NCBI RefSeq assembly: GCF_007828215.1
Contig: NZ_VIUE01000021.1
Location: 48,790-112,789 of the forward strand
Direction: 5' to 3'
Origin: Pseudomonas sp. SJZ074
Lineage (GTDB): Bacteria > Pseudomonadota > Gammaproteobacteria > Pseudomonadales > Pseudomonadaceae
Length of the DNA stretch: 64,000 bases
The position numbers and the translations under genes were made by a program. The first letter of the stretch is position 1; each line of letters opens with the position of its first letter. Positions 44,728 through 53,495 of the stretch are shown piece by piece. A model generated the notes under the pieces. The model made no database searches. It saw only the letters and a list, made by a program, of their open reading frames with translations, and was not told the origin of the DNA.

Positions 44728-46455
44728 ATGAAGTTCGAATCCTTGACCCGGACCCTGGTTGCGACGTCCCTGACCCTCAGTTGCTTCTACGTACAGGCCG
44801 CCTCCCAGGCCCCGGTTGCCGCCGAGAACGGCATGGTGGTCACGGCCCAACATCTGGCGACCCATGTGGGGGTCGATGTGCTCAAGAACGGCGGCAATGC
44901 CGTGGATGCGGCGGTGGCGGTGGGGTATGCCCTGGCGGTGGTGTACCCGGCAGCGGGGAACCTGGGGGGCGGTGGTTTCATGACCCTGCAACTGGCCGAT
45001 GGGCGCAAGACCTTTCTGGACTTCCGCGAGAAAGCACCGTTGGCTGCCACGGCCGACATGTACCTGGACAAGGACGGCAACGTTGTCCTCGATCTCAGCA
45101 CTCGTGGGCACCTGGCGGTGGAGGTGCCCGGCACGGTATCGGGCATGGAGCTGGCGCTGAAGAAGTACGGCAGCAAACCCCGGGCCGAGCTGATCGCCCC
45201 GGCCATCCGCCTCGCCGAGGACGGTTTTACCCTGGAGCAGGGGGATGTCGACCTGCTGGAGACGGCCACGGACGTGTTCAAGAAGGACATGCGTGATTCG
45301 GGTTCGATCTTCCTGCACAACGGTGAGCCGATGCAGGTCGGCCAGAAGCTGGTGCAGAAAGACCTCGCCAGGACCCTGCGGGAAATCTCCGCCAAGGGCG
45401 CCGATGGTTTCTACAAGGGTTGGGTCGCCGATGCCCTTGTCACCTCCAGCCAGGCCAACAAAGGCATCATCACCCAGGCCGACCTGGACAAGTACAAGAC
45501 CCGCGAGCTGGCGCCGGTGGAGTGCGATTATCGCGGCTACCACATTGTCTCGGCGCCGCCGCCCAGTTCCGGCGGCGTGGTGCTGTGCCAGATCATGAAC
45601 ATCCTCGACGGCTATCCGATGAAGGAGTTGGGCTTCCATTCGGCCCAGGGCATGCACTACCAGATCGAAGCCATGCGCCATGCCTATGTGGACCGCAACA
45701 GCTATCTGGGTGACCCGGACTTCGTGCAGAACCCCATCGACCATCTGCTGGATAAAAACTATGCCGCCAAACTGCGGGCTGCCATCGAACCGCAAAAGGC
45801 CGGTGACTCGCACGCCATTAAACCCGGCGTGGCACCCCACGAAGGCAGCAACACCACCCACTACTCCATCGTCGACAAGTGGGGCAACGCCGTTTCCGTC
45901 ACCTACACCCTCAACGACTGGTTCGGCGCGGGCGTCATGGCGAGCAAGACCGGGGTGATCCTCAACGACGAAATGGACGATTTCACCGCCAAGATCGGCG
46001 TCCCCAACATGTACGGCCTGGTGCAGGGGGAGGCCAACGCCATCGCGCCGGGCAAGGCACCGTTGTCGTCCATGAGTCCGACCATCGTCACCAAGGACGG
46101 CAAGACCGTCATGGTGGTGGGGACGCCGGGCGGCAGCAGGATCATCACCGCGACGTTGCTGACGATCCTCAATGTGATCGACTACGGCATGAACCTGCAG
46201 GAAGCCGTCGACGCGCCGCGCTTCCATCAGCAGTGGATGCCCGAGCAGACCAACCTGGAAACCTTCGCCGCCAGCCCCGACACGCAAAAGATCCTGGAAA
46301 GCTGGGGGCACAAGTTCGCAGGTCCCCAGGACCCCAACCACATTGCCGCGATTCTGGTGGGCGCACCGTCGCTGGGTGGGAAGCCGGTGGGCAAGAATCG
46401 GTTCTATGGGGCCAACGATCCACGTCGCAACACCGGATTATCGTTAGGCTATTAA
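44728..46455 (+). CDS. ggt: Gamma-glutamyltransferase
   Basis: Ggt (575 aa) cleaves or transfers gamma-glutamyl groups, for example from glutathione, in the periplasm. A signal peptide (MKFESLTRTLVATSLTLSCFYVQAA) precedes a precursor that cuts itself into large and small subunits. The nucleophile is Thr376 in GSNTTHYSIVD; the glutamate-binding serine pair is in GKAPLSSMSPTIV and the G-G loop in VVGTPGGSRIITA. The small subunit runs from T376 to the end. The upstream AACAAGAA stretch is one base off the AAYAAYAA motif seen in other genes here. Confidence 0.95.
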   Translation: MKFESLTRTLVATSLTLSCFYVQAASQAPVAAENGMVVTAQHLATHVGVDVLKNGGNAVDAAVAVGYALAVVYPAAGNLGGGGFMTLQLADGRKTFLDFREKAPLAATADMYLDKDGNVVLDLSTRGHLAVEVPGTVSGMELALKKYGSKPRAELIAPAIRLAEDGFTLEQGDVDLLETATDVFKKDMRDSGSIFLHNGEPMQVGQKLVQKDLARTLREISAKGADGFYKGWVADALVTSSQANKGIITQADLDKYKTRELAPVECDYRGYHIVSAPPPSSGGVVLCQIMNILDGYPMKELGFHSAQGMHYQIEAMRHAYVDRNSYLGDPDFVQNPIDHLLDKNYAAKLRAAIEPQKAGDSHAIKPGVAPHEGSNTTHYSIVDKWGNAVSVTYTLNDWFGAGVMASKTGVILNDEMDDFTAKIGVPNMYGLVQGEANAIAPGKAPLSSMSPTIVTKDGKTVMVVGTPGGSRIITATLLTILNVIDYGMNLQEAVDAPRFHQQWMPEQTNLETFAASPDTQKILESWGHKFAGPQDPNHIAAILVGAPSLGGKPVGKNRFYGANDPRRNTGLSLGY

Positions 46456-46522
46456 ATAGATGGGGGGGCCGCAGACTCCGGCAGCCCCCTGGTTGTTCGT
46501 CACTGTTTTGAAGAGGAAAACC

Positions 46523-47056
46523 ATGAGCACCGCTTTGTTGATCATCGATGTCCAGAGCGCCCTGTGCACCGGTGAAGAAGAATGTTTCGAGAGCCAGCGC
46601 GTCATCGGGACCATCAACGCCCTCAGCACCAGGGCCAGGGCTCTGGAGTTGCCGGTGATCCTGGTCCAGCACGAAGAACTGCAAGGTCCGCTGTTGTACG
46701 GCTCTGCGGCCTGGCAACTGGCCGACGGCCTGTTGACCGCCGCCGACGACCTGCGGGTGCGCAAGACCACACCGGACGCGTTCTACCAGACGGAGCTGCT
46801 GTCGTTGCTACAGGCCCGAAGCATCGATCGCCTGGTGATCTGCGGCATGCAGACCGACTACTGCGTCAACGCCACGGTGCGTCAGGCCCACACCTTGGGC
46901 TATGAAGTGGTCCTGGTGGCCGATGCCCACACCACCGTGGACAACGGCAGCCTGGCGGCGGAGCAGATCATTGCCAACCACAATGAGAGGCTTGGGCGTC
47001 TGAGCAGCGCGGTGTCGCGGATTGATGTGGTGCCGGCGGCTGGCGTTCGTTTCTGA
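46523..47056 (+). CDS. Isochorismatase-family cysteine hydrolase
   Basis: A 177-aa hydrolase with the Asp-Lys-Cys triad of the isochorismatase fold: D9 in LLIIDVQSAL, a lysine in RVRKTTPDAFYQTELLSLL, and the cysteine of VICGMQTDYCVNATVRQAH. Substrate (an amide or isochorismate-like compound) cannot be told. The ATG at 46523 has GAGG upstream. It follows ggt after 67 bases in the same direction and may be in the same transcript, which would fit a role in amide or glutamyl-compound turnover. Confidence 0.9.
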   Translation: MSTALLIIDVQSALCTGEEECFESQRVIGTINALSTRARALELPVILVQHEELQGPLLYGSAAWQLADGLLTAADDLRVRKTTPDAFYQTELLSLLQARSIDRLVICGMQTDYCVNATVRQAHTLGYEVVLVADAHTTVDNGSLAAEQIIANHNERLGRLSSAVSRIDVVPAAGVRF

Positions 47057-47057
47057 C

Positions 47058-47140
47058 TGTGGGAGCAAGGCTGCCCGCGATGAAGCCCAATTCGGTTCGT
47101 GCTAAAACCGAGGCGCCTTCATCGCGGGCAAGCCTTTCCC
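47058..47140. repeat. Degenerate REP doublet
   Basis: TGTGGGAGCAAGGCTGCCCG at 47058 pairs imperfectly with CGGGCAAGCCTTTCCCC ending near 47140. The cores are altered from the standard AGCGGGCTTGCTCGCGA, and the far arm has lost its CACA end. It abuts the pseudogene on its 3' side. Confidence 0.7.
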
Positions 47141-47149
47141 CCCGCAAAC

Positions 47150-47364
47150 CGTCACGAAAGCCGATCGGCAACGCCAGGCGCGAGCGCAGCACCAAGGGCG
47201 GGGAGGCCCGGACCGTGCGCCATTCGCAGCGGCGGGACTGGCTGCGGTAGTCGTTGATGGCGTCCACCAGTTGTCTCTCGCCCCGGGCGTGGACAGGGCT
47301 GGCGAGGCAGCAAGGGAAGCAGGCAAAGCGAAACGAAACGGCAAGAGCGAACGAGGTGGCGCAT
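47150..47364 (-). pseudogene. Remnant of a CAP-domain (SCP-like) secreted protein gene
   Basis: One minus-strand frame starts at 47364 with MRHLVRSCRFVSLCLLPLLP, a signal-peptide-like stretch. After a shift of frame the next frame reads ARGERQLVDAINDYRSQSRR near 47288-47229, then CEWRTVRASPPLVLRSRLAL. This matches the start of CAP-domain proteins (L-V-x-x-I-N-x-Y-R, then C, then PPL-x-x-x-x-x-L). The rest of the domain is missing, replaced by the REP element at 47058-47140. I infer a gene broken by a frameshift and a 3' deletion. Confidence 0.5.
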
Positions 47365-47543
47365 GGGGCGGACGGCTCAAGAGGGAGAGTGGCGCGGGCG
47401 CCAGGCTTGTCGCCGATCAGCCGCAAAGCGCTTCGCACAGGACGGCGAGGTGTTCACGGCTGGGGTAGGACTGCGGCTTGGAAAACAAGTTTCAGCAGCG
47501 GCACACAACCCCCCCTCGCCACAAGAATAGAGAGACTGATGGT

Positions 47544-48515
47544 TCAGTCCTGCACAACCGCCCCGGCCTCGGTCACCTTGACCCGTTCGACCTTGCGATA
47601 GGTCAACAGCACAATCCCGGCCACCACTATGGCGCCGCCGAGTACCTGGCCGGGCCTGAGCATCTGGTCCAGCACCAACCAGCCAATCAGCAGGGTCGCC
47701 AACGGTTCGACGTTCATCACCGGGGCATTGCGCGGCATGTCCAGGCGCGGCACGGAAATGAACAACACGATAAATCCGGTGCCATAGAGCGTCACCAGGG
47801 TGGCCAGGGCCAGCCAGCCGGTGCTGGTGGCCGGCAGGTTGAAGCCGCCAGGGAGGACGCCGCTCAGGCCGGCGAGATTGACGCTGCTGAACACAATGAA
47901 AATCGTCAGCAGGCTGCGCACCGAGCCGCGTACCTGGGACAACTTGTGATCGGTGATCCACAACGCACAAGCGAACGCACAGGCCGCGCAGAAAGCCAGG
48001 CCGACGCCCAGCAACCACTGCGGGCCGACGTCCTGCCCGGACGATAACCGCGCCGGCACCTCCAGCACGAACACCAGGCCCACCAGAATCATCCCCATCA
48101 GCGCGGCGGTGCGTGTGGTGGGACGAGGGCCGCCCAATGCCCAGGTCAACAGCGCGAGCAGAATCGGGAACACATTGCCCACCAGCAACGCCAGTGCCAC
48201 CGGGACCCTCGCCACGGCCGAGTACAGACACAGGCTTTGCGTGCCGATCAACAGTCCAAGCAACAACTGCCAACGCCAGGCACCGGGTGGAAGACGCAGG
48301 CCCTGGCGTTGCCACAACACCATCAGGGCCAGGACCAGCAGCGTCCCTCCCGAGCGCATCAGGATCGCCAGTAACACGCCGGCGCCATCATCGAATGCCA
48401 CCCGCGCCGCCACATGGTTGCCGGCGAAGGCGCACCCCATGCACAGCAGGACGAGCACGGCGATATGGCGTGGAAACGGAGCGGGAGTGTCCGAAGCGGC
48501 GAGGGCGCGGGGCAT
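47544..48515 (-). CDS. EamA/DMT-family transporter
   Basis: A 323-aa membrane protein with ten predicted helices in two EamA repeats, the layout of drug/metabolite exporters (RhaT/YdcZ type). The first repeat starts at RHIAVLVLLCMGCAFAGNHV, the second at PQWLLGVGLAFCAACAFACALW. Substrate unknown; exporters of amino acids or metabolites are common in the family. The ATG at 48515 (MPRALAASDTPAPFPRHIAV) is used; the frame is open further upstream. It is divergent from the SMP-30 gene. Confidence 0.9.
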   Translation of the reverse strand: MPRALAASDTPAPFPRHIAVLVLLCMGCAFAGNHVAARVAFDDGAGVLLAILMRSGGTLLVLALMVLWQRQGLRLPPGAWRWQLLLGLLIGTQSLCLYSAVARVPVALALLVGNVFPILLALLTWALGGPRPTTRTAALMGMILVGLVFVLEVPARLSSGQDVGPQWLLGVGLAFCAACAFACALWITDHKLSQVRGSVRSLLTIFIVFSSVNLAGLSGVLPGGFNLPATSTGWLALATLVTLYGTGFIVLFISVPRLDMPRNAPVMNVEPLATLLIGWLVLDQMLRPGQVLGGAIVVAGIVLLTYRKVERVKVTEAGAVVQD

Positions 48516-48578
48516 GGCAGGATTTCTCAAGAGAACGGCCGCCGAAGCGAGGAGCTTCGGAGCGATGATTGGATTATT

Positions 48579-48591
48579 GTTGTCGTACAAC
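48579..48591. promoter_or_regulatory. Candidate GntR/FadR-type operator
   Basis: GTTGTCGTACAAC, with 5-base arms (6 with the flanking T and A), fits the FadR-subfamily GntR consensus TNGTNNNACNA. It lies between the EamA gene and the SMP-30 lactonase, about 200 bases upstream of the latter. No GntR gene is in the window, so the regulator would be encoded elsewhere. Confidence 0.35.
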
Positions 48592-48767
48592 ATCTGGGAT
48601 TTGTACCGCATCCTGTCCGGTGGGACAAGTCGCGAAGAAATCGTAGTGTCCAAAATAATCTAGAATCTGGCGGTTTTAAGCGCTCAGGTGTTCATACTAT
48701 TTAATCGTGGGTAAAGACAGTATTCTTGTACGATGTCTTATCACGTAGTAAAACTGTCGCCCCGTCC

Positions 48768-48775
48768 AATAATAA
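48768..48775 (+). promoter_or_regulatory. CA motif (AAYAAYAA), possible Hfq/Crc site of the SMP-30 gene
   Basis: AATAATAA is a full match to the AAYAAYAA motif bound by Hfq with Crc in pseudomonads. It ends five bases before GGAG, the ribosome binding site of the gene that starts at 48794, exactly the place where such sites repress translation. Confidence 0.5.
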
Positions 48776-48793
48776 TTAACGGAGCGACGCACG

Positions 48794-49885
48794 ATGGAAA
48801 CTTCACAGCAGACAAGCCCTGCCGACCAAGGCCGCCGGGTATTCCTGAAAAAATCCCTGGTGGTCTCGGCCGCTGCCGCCACCCTTGGGAACCTGCCCGG
48901 GCTCAGCCAGGCGGAGCCCTTGAGCCAGCGCTACCCCGACCCATTGATCAACATTCTCGATCCCAGCTTCATGGACCTGCGCCTCTTCAACGCCAGCGTG
49001 GAAAAACTCGCCACGGGCCTGCGTTGGGCCGAAGGGCCGGTGTGGATCGGTGACGGCCGCTACCTGCTGGTCAGTGATATTCCCAACAACCGCATTGTGC
49101 GTTGGGATGAGATTACCGGCGGTCTGTCGGTGTACCGCGAGAACGCCAATTTCTCCAACGGCATGTGCCGTGATCGCCAAGGGCGATTGCTGGTGTGCGA
49201 AGGCTCCACCACCTCGAACGAGGGACGGCGCGTCACCCGTACCGAACACAACGGCACCATCACGGTGCTGGCGGACAGTTTCGAAGGCAAGCCTTTCAAT
49301 TCGCCCAACGATATCGTGTGCAAGCGCGACGGTTCGGTCTGGTTCACCGACCCGCCATTCCAGACCGGCAACAACTACGAAGGCCACAAGGTCACCCCGT
49401 CCCAGCCACACGCGGTGTACCGCATCGACGGCGAAACCGGCAAGGTCAGCCGGGTGATCGATGACCTGGCGGGGCCGAACGGCCTGTGTTTCTCCCCGGA
49501 CGAGAAAACTCTCTATGTGGTAGAGGGCAGGGCCAAGCCGAACCGTCTGATCTGGGCAATCGCGGTCAAGGACGACGGTACCCTGGGCGAGCGGCGCAAG
49601 CACATCGAAGGCCTGGACTACGCCGCCATCGATGGCATCAAGTGCGACGAAAGCGGCAACCTCTGGTGCGGTTGGGGCGGTAACGGCGACCCCAAGGCTG
49701 ACCTGGAGAAGCTCGATGGCGTACGGGTATTCAACCCGGAAGGCAAAGCCATCGGTCACATTTCCCTGCCGGAACGCTGTCCTAATGTCTGCTTCGGCGG
49801 GCGGGAGGGTAATCGCTTGTTCATGGCCGGCAGTCATTCGTTGTATTCGTTGTTCGTGAATACCCGGGGCGCCACATTCAGTTGA
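48794..49885 (+). CDS. SMP-30/gluconolactonase-like protein with Tat signal
   Basis: A 363-aa beta-propeller of the SMP-30/gluconolactonase/LRE family, which hydrolyse sugar lactones. The N-terminus has a twin-arginine pattern (QGRRVFLKKSLVVSAAAATLG), so the protein is likely exported folded by Tat. Family residues visible are the metal-binding E in RWAEGPVW, the N-D pair in KPFNSPNDIVCKRDGSVWFTDPP and the D in IDGIKCDESGNLWCGWGG. It may act on lactones of sugars or aromatic-like lactones in the periplasm. GGAG precedes the ATG; a CA motif lies in the leader. It is next to the TRAP cluster but on the other strand. Confidence 0.9.
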   Translation: METSQQTSPADQGRRVFLKKSLVVSAAAATLGNLPGLSQAEPLSQRYPDPLINILDPSFMDLRLFNASVEKLATGLRWAEGPVWIGDGRYLLVSDIPNNRIVRWDEITGGLSVYRENANFSNGMCRDRQGRLLVCEGSTTSNEGRRVTRTEHNGTITVLADSFEGKPFNSPNDIVCKRDGSVWFTDPPFQTGNNYEGHKVTPSQPHAVYRIDGETGKVSRVIDDLAGPNGLCFSPDEKTLYVVEGRAKPNRLIWAIAVKDDGTLGERRKHIEGLDYAAIDGIKCDESGNLWCGWGGNGDPKADLEKLDGVRVFNPEGKAIGHISLPERCPNVCFGGREGNRLFMAGSHSLYSLFVNTRGATFS

Positions 49886-49960
49886 TTGAACGGCTTGGAC
49901 AACAACCATCACGCCGGTCGCGGTGGCGAGGGATGAAAAGCCTCGCCGCAGTGGCTCGGT

Positions 49961-50344
49961 TCAGGACGAGCTGCAACTCCACAATTCCACGAATGGCTGA
50001 TCTGCTGCAGGTGGCCCCAGCCAATGGCTCATGGGTTTGCAATGTCCATTCAAACATAGCTGGTAATCGCCAGCCTGGGGTGTACGGCCCAGTCTCAGCG
50101 GTTGCAGCGGCGGTAGTTGGCGCAGGTAATGCCAGCTGCCGTTTTTCAGCCAGGCGCCGTCGGGGACCTCCATGCCGGCGCCGTTGCCTTTGACCCTGGC
50201 TTCCCCCAGAACCAACCCCTGCGCGGTAACCCGGTAGTCTTCCTCCCAGCGGATTTTCTCGATGGTGTGATTCCACGCCAGCGTGAAATCCCGCGGGGGA
50301 AGCTGGGCCCAGACCACACCGGCCAGACCCAGGCATAAACCCAT
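49961..50344 (-). CDS. DUF1850-family protein
   Basis: A 127-aa protein with an N-terminal hydrophobic segment (MGLCLGLAGVVWAQLP) that is either a signal peptide or an anchor, and the DUF1850 core FTLAWNHTIEKIRWEEDYRV and AGDYQLCLNGHCKPM. DUF1850 proteins are commonly encoded next to TAXI-type TRAP permeases; their role is unknown. The ATG at 50344 overlaps the permease stop as TGATG, so the two are translationally coupled. An upstream in-frame start (50380) is possible but would lengthen the overlap. Confidence 0.85.
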   Translation of the reverse strand: MGLCLGLAGVVWAQLPPRDFTLAWNHTIEKIRWEEDYRVTAQGLVLGEARVKGNGAGMEVPDGAWLKNGSWHYLRQLPPLQPLRLGRTPQAGDYQLCLNGHCKPMSHWLGPPAADQPFVELWSCSSS

Positions 50345-52371
50345 CACGCCAGGGCCCGTCCGATGCGTCTCGAGCGCCATAGGTGCTGGAAAATCAACAG
50401 CCCGGCCAGCACGAAGCCAATCTCATCGGTCAGCGGCAACGCGACGACCAGCAAGGCGCCCGCAGCAAAGCACAGCAGGCGCTCCCAGATCGGCATCTTC
50501 TGTTGCAGATGGCCGGTAGACGCCATGCCCCAGAGCCCGACGGCGAGCATCGTCTTGATCAGCATGTAAGCGGTCATCCACAGGTTGTCACCCTGAAGCA
50601 TCAGTGCCGGGTTATAGACTGCCATGAACGGAATGACGAAGCCGGCAAGTGCGATGCGTACCGCCCAGAAGCTGATTTTCAGGCCGGTCTCCCTGGCGAT
50701 GGGCGCAGCCGCGAAGCAAGCCAGCGCCACGGGCGGCGTGAGGTCGGCGAGGATGCCGAAATAGAACACGAACATGTGCGACACGATCAGCGGCACGCCC
50801 AATTCCAGCAGGGCGGGCGCGGCGATCGAGCTGGTGATGATGTAATTGGGAATGGTGGGGATGCCCATGCCGAGCACCAGGCAGGTGAGCATTGTCAGGA
50901 TCAGCGACAGCAGCAGGTTGTCCTTGCCGATGGCCAGGATATAACCGGCGAAGGTCGACGCCACACCCGTCAGCGATACCACGCCGATGATGATGCCCAC
51001 CAGGGCACAGGCAATCCCTACCGGCACCGCATGTCGCGCGCCGTCCACCAGGGCATCGAGGCAAATGGTCAGGGTTTCCCGCGCGCCTTTGATGAACCCG
51101 CAGACGATGACCAACACCGCGATCACCGCAAAGATGACACCGATGCCCAGTTGGAAAAAACCCACGCACAGAATGCCCAACGCGATCCAGAAAGCGCAGC
51201 GCAAGGCAAAGCTCGACACGCGCAGGATGATTGCCGAGCCGAGAATCACGATGGCGGTGAGCGCCAGCCCCACCATGCCGGAAAAAAGCGGCGTGCGCCC
51301 GGAAAACAGCAGATAGATCAGGACGGCGAGCGGGATCAGCAGGTACCAGTTGTCTTTCACGGCGTCCAGTGCGCTGGGGCATTGGTCCTTGGGCAAGCCT
51401 TTGAGGTTGGAGCGCTTGGCTTCGAGATGAACCATCCAGAACACCGAGCCGAAGTACAGGCACGCGGGAATCAAGGCGGCCTTGGCGACTTCAACGAACG
51501 GCACATTGATGGTCTCGGCCATGATGAACGCCACGGCACCCATGATCGGCGGCATCAATTGGCTGCCCATGCTGGAGGTGGCTTCCACGCCGCCAGCGAA
51601 CGCGGCTTTGTAGCCGAAGCGCTTCATCAGCGGGATGGTGAATTGCCCGGTGGTCACCACGTTGGCAATACCGGAGCCAGTGATGGTTCCCATCAAGGCG
51701 GAGGAGGCGACGGCGACTTTGGCCGGGCCGCCGAGCTTGTGGCCGAACAGACCCATGGCAAAGTCGGTGAACAGCTTGATCATCCCGGCTTTCTCAAGGA
51801 AAGCGCCGAACAGGATGAACAGGAAAATGTAGGTGGCCGACACGTAGGTCGGCGTACCGTACAGCCCCTCGGTGCCGAAGGACAATTGATTGACGATCTG
51901 ATCGAAGCCGTAGCCGCGATGGGCCAGATCACCCGGCAGGTATTCGCCGAACAGCCCATAGGCCAGGAACAGACCGCAGATCAACGGCAGCGCGATGCCC
52001 ATCACCCGCCGAGCGGCTTCGAATACCAATACGATCAGCACGATACCGACGATGAGGTCCGTGTCGGTCAGGTCACCGGAACGCTGGATCAAATCGGCTT
52101 CAAATATCCATTGGTACAGGGCCGTGGTCAGGCCGGCCAGGGACAACACCCATGCCAGTGGTTGCCAGGGGCGACCGATGCCATGGGCGGGATAACTCAA
52201 AAACACCACCCACAACAGGAAACCCACGTGCACGGCACGCAGTACCTGGCTGGAGACAGGGGCGAACGCCGCGGTGACGATCTGGAATACCGAAAACAGC
52301 AGGGCCACGTAGAACAGTGTCCTGGGCCAGTCCCGAGGGTCGGCAGGAATGCCGGGCTGAATCTCACTCAT
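50344..52371 (-). CDS. TRAP transporter permease, fused 4TM/12TM
   Basis: A 675-aa membrane protein in which the small (Q, 4 helices) and large (M, 12 helices) TRAP subunits are joined, as in TAXI systems. After an N-terminal block (~20-110) the DctM-like domain contains GAFLEKAGMIKLFTDFAMGL, GGPAKVAVASSALMGTITGSGIANVVTTG and EATSSMGSQLMPPIMGAVAFIMAE. Transport is driven by a Na+ or H+ gradient. It follows the TAXI binding-protein gene after 79 bases. Substrate is likely an organic or sugar acid; TAXI systems are known for C4- and C5-dicarboxylates, but nothing in the sequence decides it. Confidence 0.93.
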   Translation of the reverse strand: MSEIQPGIPADPRDWPRTLFYVALLFSVFQIVTAAFAPVSSQVLRAVHVGFLLWVVFLSYPAHGIGRPWQPLAWVLSLAGLTTALYQWIFEADLIQRSGDLTDTDLIVGIVLIVLVFEAARRVMGIALPLICGLFLAYGLFGEYLPGDLAHRGYGFDQIVNQLSFGTEGLYGTPTYVSATYIFLFILFGAFLEKAGMIKLFTDFAMGLFGHKLGGPAKVAVASSALMGTITGSGIANVVTTGQFTIPLMKRFGYKAAFAGGVEATSSMGSQLMPPIMGAVAFIMAETINVPFVEVAKAALIPACLYFGSVFWMVHLEAKRSNLKGLPKDQCPSALDAVKDNWYLLIPLAVLIYLLFSGRTPLFSGMVGLALTAIVILGSAIILRVSSFALRCAFWIALGILCVGFFQLGIGVIFAVIAVLVIVCGFIKGARETLTICLDALVDGARHAVPVGIACALVGIIIGVVSLTGVASTFAGYILAIGKDNLLLSLILTMLTCLVLGMGIPTIPNYIITSSIAAPALLELGVPLIVSHMFVFYFGILADLTPPVALACFAAAPIARETGLKISFWAVRIALAGFVIPFMAVYNPALMLQGDNLWMTAYMLIKTMLAVGLWGMASTGHLQQKMPIWERLLCFAAGALLVVALPLTDEIGFVLAGLLIFQHLWRSRRIGRALA

Positions 52372-52450
52372 CAAGGGTGTCCTCTTGCCTGCATCGAAGG
52401 TGCGAACCGGGAGAGCGCGGCGACGATCGTCGCCGCTGTGCCGGATCGGC

Positions 52451-53401
52451 CTACAGGGCGCCGGCTTCCTTGTAGTAGCGCTCGGCACCGGGATGGAGGG
52501 GGATAGGCAAGTTTTTCGCGGCTTTGTCCAGGGTGATGTCTTTGGCTGCGGAGTGGGCGCTACCGAGACGGGGAAGGTTTTCGAACAGCAGCTTGGTCAT
52601 CTGGTAGGCCACCTCGTCCGAAACGTCTTCACGGGTGACCAGGATGTTGGTGATGGCCACGGTGGGCACGGCTTCGGTCTGGCCGTCATAGGTATTGGCC
52701 GGGATCATTGCGCTTTGGTAGGCCGGGTTGCCGATTTTTGTCACCACCTCTGTCGGGATCGACACGTAGTTCAGCGGCATGGTCGAGGCCAGGTCGCGGA
52801 TGGCCGCCATTCCCAGCCCCGAAGACTGGAGCGTGGCGTCCAACTGACGGTTCTTGATCAGGTCCACCGATTCGGCGAAGGGCAGATACTGGACCTTCAT
52901 GTCGCTGTAGTTCAGTCCCGCTGCCTTGAGAATGGCCCGCGCGTTCAACTCGGTGCCGGATTTCGCCGCCCCCACGGAGATGGATTTGCCCTTGAGATCG
53001 GCCAACGTCTTGATGCCCGACTCTTGGCTGGCAACGATCTGGATGTAATTGGGGTAGGCGCCGGCAATGGCGCGCAGTTTGGTCAGGGGGGCCTTGAAGC
53101 CGGCATCTTCCACGCCATTCTTGGCGTCAGCCACCGAGTCGCCCAGCGCCAGGGCCAATTCTCCGCGCCCGGCCTGCAGCAGGTTGAGGTTTTCCACCGA
53201 AGCCTTGGTGGCTTGCACCGAGGTCTTGGCGTCCTTGATGCCGGTACTATAGATCTGCGACAGCCCCACCCCGATCGGGTAGTAGACCCCACTGGTGCCC
53301 CCCGTCAGGATGTTGATGTACACCGGTGCGGCCTGGACCGTGGTCGTGACCACCAAGGCTGCCGCGGCGGCCAGAAGGGTGAAGCGCTTATTGACTCGCA
53401 T
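52451..53401 (-). CDS. TAXI-family TRAP transporter substrate-binding protein
   Basis: A 316-aa periplasmic protein. The signal peptide (MRVNKRFTLLAAAAALVVTT TVQA) is followed by YINILTGGTSGVYYPIGVGLSQIY and the TAXI mark PNYIQIVASQESGIKTLADLKGKSISVGAAKSGTELNARAILKAAG. It delivers the substrate to the fused permease encoded downstream. GGAG stands before the ATG. It follows the LacI regulator gene by 94 bases on the same strand. Confidence 0.93.
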   Translation of the reverse strand: MRVNKRFTLLAAAAALVVTTTVQAAPVYINILTGGTSGVYYPIGVGLSQIYSTGIKDAKTSVQATKASVENLNLLQAGRGELALALGDSVADAKNGVEDAGFKAPLTKLRAIAGAYPNYIQIVASQESGIKTLADLKGKSISVGAAKSGTELNARAILKAAGLNYSDMKVQYLPFAESVDLIKNRQLDATLQSSGLGMAAIRDLASTMPLNYVSIPTEVVTKIGNPAYQSAMIPANTYDGQTEAVPTVAITNILVTREDVSDEVAYQMTKLLFENLPRLGSAHSAAKDITLDKAAKNLPIPLHPGAERYYKEAGAL

Positions 53402-53495
53402 GGAAAACTCTCCGTCTTGTTATGGCTTTATGCAGAGTCCTTCCACTGTAGTTGAAACGGGGCCGATGGCGAGTCGATAGAACCGATGTGCCTGG

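Larger units (their letters stand above)
47057..47543. other. Gap with degenerate REP and CAP-gene remains
   Basis: No intact gene. A degenerate REP pair covers 47058-47140. The stretch 47150-47364 looks like a decayed CAP-domain gene on the minus strand. The last 180 bases, before the EamA gene's end, are GC-rich with no recognised element. Confidence 0.6.

Noticed and set aside
49925..49947. GGCGAGG/CCTCGCC hairpin between the lactonase and DUF1850 genes
   Set aside because: Seven base pairs with a nine-base loop and no T-run; it could be a weak terminator for convergent genes but is not strong enough to call.
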